NCBI GenBank assembly: GCA_964502465.1
Contig: CAZCWX010000481.1
Coordinates: 1-9,478 of the forward strand
Direction: 5' to 3'
Source: CAZCWX01 sp964502465
Lineage (GTDB): Bacteria; Desulfobacterota; Binatia; Bin18
Length of the DNA: 9,478 nucleotides
Part shown: piece by piece, positions 6,031 through 9,478 of the stretch
Layout: each line of letters opens with the position of its first letter
Position numbering within the stretch: position 1 is the stretch's first letter
Program-made: the position numbers and the translations under genes
Notes under the pieces: model-generated
Told to the model about the DNA's origin: nothing
What the model saw: the letters and a program-made list of their open reading frames with translations, nothing else
Databases searched by the model: none

Positions 6031-7158
6031 ATGAGTCGCACATACAATATCATTGACGCTGACGGGCACGTGCTAGAGCCGCCCGATTTTTGGAAAGACT
6101 ATATGGATCCGGCGTATCGCGATCGTGCGCCGCAGCTCTTCGTCGATACCGACGGACAAGAGCGGTTACGCATAGAAGGCAAAGTGCTGGGTGGGCCCAA
6201 AGGACTTGGATTTGCCGGAGCCATTGGTGCTCGACAGGGAGCGGCTCCCACCAACATTCGCTACATCGAAGGACGGAAGGGCGGCTTCGATCCGCACGCC
6301 CGGATTCCCGACATGGACTTGGATAATATTGATGCGGTGGTGCTCTACCCCACAATCGGCCTGTTCTGTGGAGTAGCGAGTGACCCGCTATTGTCTGCCG
6401 CGTTGTGTCGTGCCTACAACCGTTGGCTGGCGGATTACTGCAAGCCGTATCCAGATCGCCTCTTTGGCGCGGCGATGTTGCCGCTACAGTCAGCAGAACT
6501 TGCCATCGCCGAGATGCGCTATGCTCGCAAGGAACTCGGTATGCGGAGCGGCTTTGTCCGTCCCGATCCCTATCTCAATCGTTCACTTGACCATCCAGAC
6601 TACGAACCGTTCTGGGCTGAGGCGCAAGAACTCGACTTTGCTATTGGTCTGCACGAGGGTACTGGTGTTCATGAAGGGCCTGGTGCGACACCCGCGATGG
6701 GTGTTGATCGTGTGAAGAGTCACGGCGCAAAACATATTGTGTCACACACCATGGAGATGATGATCGGCTGCTTGAGTGTGATCTGGGGTGGTGTCTGCGA
6801 GCGCTTCCCGAAAGTGCGGATTGCCTTTCTCGAGTCAGGCGGAGGCTGGATTGCCGGGTGGTTAGATCGCATGGATCGCCATTTCAAAGACGGTGACGTG
6901 TTTGATGACTCCGGCCTGCGGATGAAACCAAGCGAGTATTTCCAGCGACAGTGCTGGATTTCATTCGAGCCGGTCGAGGGCAGTCTCGCATATCTTGCCG
7001 AGTATCTGGGCCCACACAAGATTCTTTGGGCGACCGACTATCCTCACCCCGATGGCTTCTTCCCCGGCGCTCCGGCTATGATTGCGGCAAAACTTCCGGA
7101 AAAATTCCGGCGGCAGGTGCTGGCTGAAAGTGCCATTCAGTTCTACAAACTGACGTGA
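6031..7158 (+). CDS. Amidohydrolase-2 (ACMSD-like) metal-dependent hydrolase 1
   Basis: A 375-residue TIM-barrel protein of the amidohydrolase-2 family, which includes ACMSD, aromatic decarboxylases and hydrolases or hydratases of ring-cleavage products. The strand-1 metal motif is DADGHVLEP with Asp11 and His13. This is a variant of the usual HxH, with Asp in place of the first His. Other likely active-site residues are His208 (GLHEG), His239 (VSHTMEMM, candidate base) and Asp336 (WATDYPHPD), with the family signature FLESGGGWIAGWLDRMD at about 266-282. One divalent metal, probably Zn or Mn, is expected. The ATG follows AAAGGAGG. It is a paralogue of the gene at 8084-9238 and the two flank the crotonase gene, which suggests consecutive or parallel steps in one pathway. 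Family membership does not show whether it hydrolyses, hydrates or decarboxylates. Confidence 0.9.
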   Translation: MSRTYNIIDADGHVLEPPDFWKDYMDPAYRDRAPQLFVDTDGQERLRIEGKVLGGPKGLGFAGAIGARQGAAPTNIRYIEGRKGGFDPHARIPDMDLDNIDAVVLYPTIGLFCGVASDPLLSAALCRAYNRWLADYCKPYPDRLFGAAMLPLQSAELAIAEMRYARKELGMRSGFVRPDPYLNRSLDHPDYEPFWAEAQELDFAIGLHEGTGVHEGPGATPAMGVDRVKSHGAKHIVSHTMEMMIGCLSVIWGGVCERFPKVRIAFLESGGGWIAGWLDRMDRHFKDGDVFDDSGLRMKPSEYFQRQCWISFEPVEGSLAYLAEYLGPHKILWATDYPHPDGFFPGAPAMIAAKLPEKFRRQVLAESAIQFYKLT

Positions 7159-7244
7159 GTCTTTTTCCCTGGAGGTCTGCCGCTCTCATCACCTTGTGTT
7201 ATACGACTGGCAAGACCCCAGGCACCCGGAAAAGGAGGACCTCC

Positions 7245-8009
7245 ATGACTCGCTTTGAGGAGTACGCAACCAAATACCAGACCATCAAGATGCAGCGGCG
7301 CAACGGCATTCTTGAGGTTACTCTGCATAACAAAGGCGGCGCGTTGCTGTGGAACGAGAGTGTGCATCGTGAGCTGCCCTATGCCTGTGCTGATATCAGT
7401 GCTGACCCGGATAATAAGGTTGTCATTCTGACCGGAACAGGGGATACGTTTTGCGCTGAGGTCGATTTCGCCAGCTTTAGCGGTGAGCTCGGAACTCCGC
7501 GCGGCTGGGACAAGATCTACTGGGAAGGGAAACGTTTGCTCATGACCCTGCTCGACATTGAGGTGCCGATGATTGCCGCAGTCAATGGACCGGCGCACGT
7601 GCATGCCGAGATCGCCGTACTCTGTGACATCGTCATTGCCGCAGACACAGCGTCATTCCAAGACGCGCCCCACTTTCCGAATGGGATCGTTCCTGGCGAT
7701 GGAGTACACTTGGTGTGGCCATTGGTTCTGGGGACAAACCGTGGCCGCTATTTCCTCCTCACTGGTCAGACGCTTTCTGCCCACGAGGCGCTGAACCTTG
7801 GAGTTGTCAGCGAAGTGATGCCAAGGGACCGGTTGTCAGCTCGCGCTTGGGAGTTGGCTGAGCAGTTGGCCAAGCAGCCGCCGCTCACGTTGCGCTACGC
7901 GCGAGTATCACTCACCCAACAGCTCAAACGCCTGATGCTCGACGGGCTCGGCTACGGCTTGACATTAGAGGGACTCGCTGCGATTGATCGCGCAACTCCG
8001 AGAACTTGA
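7245..8009 (+). CDS. 6-oxocamphor hydrolase-like crotonase (cyclic beta-diketone hydrolase)
   Basis: A 254-residue crotonase-fold protein whose closest match, as I recall the sequence, is 6-oxocamphor hydrolase of Rhodococcus, which opens a bicyclic beta-diketone by retro-Claisen hydrolysis. Long stretches match it, including KVVILTGTG (58-66), IEVPMIAAVNGP (105-116) and FPNGIVPGDG (144-153). The residues studied in that enzyme are all kept: Trp36 (its Trp40), His120 (His122), His143 (His145), Asp152 (Asp154) and Glu242 (Glu244). The GGG oxyanion-loop motif of CoA-dependent enoyl-CoA hydratases is replaced by AHVHAE, so a substrate without CoA is likely. ATG 7245 is preceded by AAAGGAGG; an in-frame ATG at 7155 has no such site and would add 30 unrelated residues. 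It probably cleaves a C-C bond in a ring diketone made after the oxygenase steps. The true substrate is unknown. Confidence 0.88.
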   Translation: MTRFEEYATKYQTIKMQRRNGILEVTLHNKGGALLWNESVHRELPYACADISADPDNKVVILTGTGDTFCAEVDFASFSGELGTPRGWDKIYWEGKRLLMTLLDIEVPMIAAVNGPAHVHAEIAVLCDIVIAADTASFQDAPHFPNGIVPGDGVHLVWPLVLGTNRGRYFLLTGQTLSAHEALNLGVVSEVMPRDRLSARAWELAEQLAKQPPLTLRYARVSLTQQLKRLMLDGLGYGLTLEGLAAIDRATPRT

Positions 8010-8083
8010 CAAGGCAGTTCCCCCATGACCGAGATAGGAGTCTCTATCAGGACGAACAAACATTCATCGAAATGAGGATGTAT

Positions 8084-9238
8084 ATGCGTGAGCAAAAATT
8101 TAGTCCCGTCGTTGATGCCGATGGGCATGTCCTTGAGCCGGGCGACATGTACCAGAATTATATCGATCCACAATACCGCGACCGTGCTCTTCGCATTGAT
8201 GTCGATGAGAAAGGCTACGAAAATCTCATCATCGACAACAAACCCTACCAAAGTGCTACAATACGCGGAAACCTTGGCGCGATTGGCGGGATCGGCATGG
8301 ATCGCAGGAAGCTGTTCACCCGTGGAATGGTGACCTACGCCGAAGGGTCCCCCGCTGGCGGCTACGACCCGAAAGCGCGCCTCGCAGTCATGGATGACGA
8401 AGAGATCGACATTGCCATACTATACCCCACGCTGGGAATCTTTTGGGAAGGATCAGTGCAGGATCCGAAACTGGCCACTGCCTACACGCGTGCCTATAAC
8501 CGCTGGATCGTGGACTTCTGTCGCGAAAATCCCCAGCGTCTCTACCCGATAGCGCATATCTCGCTGTTAGATCCTGACGGTGCAGTTGAAGAAACCATAC
8601 GCGCTCGTAGAGAGGGTTGTGTCGGAGTCTATCTCTCGCCCGATCTTCCAGCGCGCAATGGGAAACGTTTCGACGACCCAGCATTTGTGCGTTTCTGGGA
8701 AACCGTGCAAGAGCTAGCCATACCGGTTGCCTTTCATGTCATCGTGCGAGAGCAGCAGACGTTCAACGAGTGGACTCGCCAGCTCAATGGTAAACCAGGC
8801 CCACTCGGACTCTTCGGCCACGCCTTCCTTGCGATTGATGTGATGACGGCGTTTACCTCGATGATTACTCTAGGCATGTTCGAGAAGTACCCCCGTATGA
8901 AATGCGCTGTGCTCGAAGCTGGGGCAACGTGGATTGGCGCCTGGTTGGATCGACTGGACTACAAAGGGGAAGTGAACGAGGCCTTTACCCCGATCACGCT
9001 GAAGCCCAGCGAGTATTTTTATCGGCAGTGTGTAGTCTCGGCGGACCCAGACGAGACCATGATCGCGCCGGTGGTCACCCACCTTGGCGCCGACTATTTT
9101 ATTTGGGCATCGGATTACCCGCATATTGATGCCTCGTTCGGCGTCGTCAAAGAAATGAAAGAACGCTTGGCGTCGTTACCGCCTGCTGACCAACGAAAAG
9201 TCTTGGGCGAGAACGCCGTGCGGTTTTACAACCTGTGA
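8084..9238 (+). CDS. Amidohydrolase-2 (ACMSD-like) metal-dependent hydrolase 2
   Basis: A 384-residue paralogue of the hydrolase at 6031-7158. It carries the same variant metal motif DADGHVLEP (Asp13, His15), then His218 (AFHVI), His246 (FGHAFLA, candidate base), LEAGATWIGAWLDRLD (277-292) and Asp344 (WASDYPHID). Several in-frame starts exist. I chose ATG 8084 because GAGG lies six bases upstream and the N-terminus (MREQKFSPVVDADGH) then matches its paralogue in length. ATGs at 8072 and 8078 are alternatives, and a TTG at 8006 overlaps the crotonase stop. Differences around the second histidine (VIVREQQTFNEWTRQL against EGTGVHEGPGATPAM) suggest another substrate. It is the last complete gene and lies 74 bases after the crotonase. 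Confidence 0.88.
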   Translation: MREQKFSPVVDADGHVLEPGDMYQNYIDPQYRDRALRIDVDEKGYENLIIDNKPYQSATIRGNLGAIGGIGMDRRKLFTRGMVTYAEGSPAGGYDPKARLAVMDDEEIDIAILYPTLGIFWEGSVQDPKLATAYTRAYNRWIVDFCRENPQRLYPIAHISLLDPDGAVEETIRARREGCVGVYLSPDLPARNGKRFDDPAFVRFWETVQELAIPVAFHVIVREQQTFNEWTRQLNGKPGPLGLFGHAFLAIDVMTAFTSMITLGMFEKYPRMKCAVLEAGATWIGAWLDRLDYKGEVNEAFTPITLKPSEYFYRQCVVSADPDETMIAPVVTHLGADYFIWASDYPHIDASFGVVKEMKERLASLPPADQRKVLGENAVRFYNL

Positions 9239-9296
9239 GATGCACGACCCACTGCTTAAGTCAGAGAAGAGAAAAAAAGCCAATAAGGATTTGCCG

Positions 9297-9329
9297 CACT
9301 GGGCGTACTGAGAAAGTTTCGGCCCAGTG
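9297..9329. other. Hairpin downstream of amidohydrolase 2
   Basis: CACTGGGC (9297-9304) pairs perfectly with GCCCAGTG (9322-9329) across a 17-base loop, about 60 bases after the hydrolase stop. Only TTT follows, so it is a poor rho-independent terminator. It could still mark the end of this transcript or protect its 3' end. The rest of the 231-base gap (9239-9469) is AT-richer. I see no convincing promoter in it. Confidence 0.35.
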
Positions 9330-9469
9330 TTTGGACATAAAAGGGAATCCTTAACATCCCAGTCCTTTAAAGAAATAACATTGGAATTGGATCACGCTGT
9401 TTAACGGTCACACCGACGAACTCATGGAACTGTGCGCGGAAGAGATTTGACTTCAGGAGGGAGGTCCCA

Positions 9470-9478
9470 ATGGTTGAG
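9470..9478 (+). CDS. Start of a probable third small Rieske-associated protein (partial)
   Basis: Only ATG-GTT-GAG (Met-Val-Glu) is inside the window. The 15 bases from 9464 to 9478 are identical to 2519-2533, which cover the leader end and first three codons of small protein A. A strong AGGAGG at 9455-9460 lies at a suitable distance. The likely reading is a third copy of the small protein, with a third Rieske gene just beyond the window. Three codons cannot prove it. Confidence 0.55.

Noticed and set aside
5858..6043. Minus-strand 61-codon frame with a VILSTAKNLSE-type peptide
   Set aside because: It is a translation of the palindromic repeat at 5888-5948. Such peptides come from dispersed repeats, and there is no ribosome binding site or gene-like context.
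7155..7244. In-frame 30-codon N-terminal extension of the crotonase
   Set aside because: It has no ribosome binding site and no similarity to the family, while a strong AAAGGAGG precedes the ATG at 7245.
8006..8083. TTG-initiated extension of amidohydrolase 2
   Set aside because: It overlaps the crotonase stop and adds 26 residues that the paralogue lacks; ATG 8084 has a suitable site and matches the paralogue N-terminus.
9330..9469. Search for a -24/-12 element before the third small-protein start
   Set aside because: Several GG dinucleotides occur (for example TTGGATCACG), but none has GC or GT at the required ten-base spacing.
1..9478. CRISPR arrays, tRNA, rRNA, transposase genes or phage genes
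   Set aside because: No regularly spaced direct repeats, no cloverleaf-like segment and no recombinase-type protein were seen on either strand.

Overview
The window looks like a metagenomic or accessory-region piece from an uncultured bacterium. From about base 720 onward it has roughly 50-58% GC in the stretches I counted by hand. It also carries two kinds of palindromic intergenic repeat that I associate with large genomes of uncultured soil or sponge lineages (Desulfobacterota/Binatota/Tectomicrobia-like). That assignment is from memory and weak. The first ~700 bases are clearly more GC-rich (about 63-83% per 60-base line) with GC-loaded third codon positions, more like a Halomonas-type gammaproteobacterium. 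The composition changes inside a single gene.

Layout: on the minus strand lie the start of a truncated membrane protein (1-225) and, overlapping it by one base, a GAF-PAS-AAA+-HTH sigma-54-dependent activator of the AcoR/TyrR type (225-2222). A ~300-base divergent intergenic region (2223-2524) holds a sigma-70-like promoter facing the regulator, a palindrome, and a -24/-12-like element facing the operon. On the plus strand, six complete genes follow, each with a strong Shine-Dalgarno: small protein A (2525), Rieske oxygenase A (2881), small protein B (4257), Rieske oxygenase B (4626), amidohydrolase 1 (6031), a 6-oxocamphor-hydrolase-like crotonase (7245) and amidohydrolase 2 (8084). The last nine bases of the window open another gene whose start and leader match those of small protein A, so a third cassette probably begins there.

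How they may work together: the two Rieske alpha subunits, each paired with its own ~110-residue helical protein, would oxygenate a ring compound. The crotonase keeps all five residues I recall as the active site of 6-oxocamphor hydrolase, so it probably cleaves a cyclic beta-diketone by a retro-Claisen reaction. The two ACMSD/amidohydrolase-2 family proteins would hydrolyse, hydrate or decarboxylate intermediates. The sigma-54 activator probably senses the substrate through its GAF/PAS region. No Rieske beta subunit, ferredoxin or reductase is present, so electrons must come from genes outside the window. The conserved small-protein/Rieske pairing, repeated two and probably three times, is the least described part and the best candidate for a new oxygenase architecture. 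The substrate is unknown.
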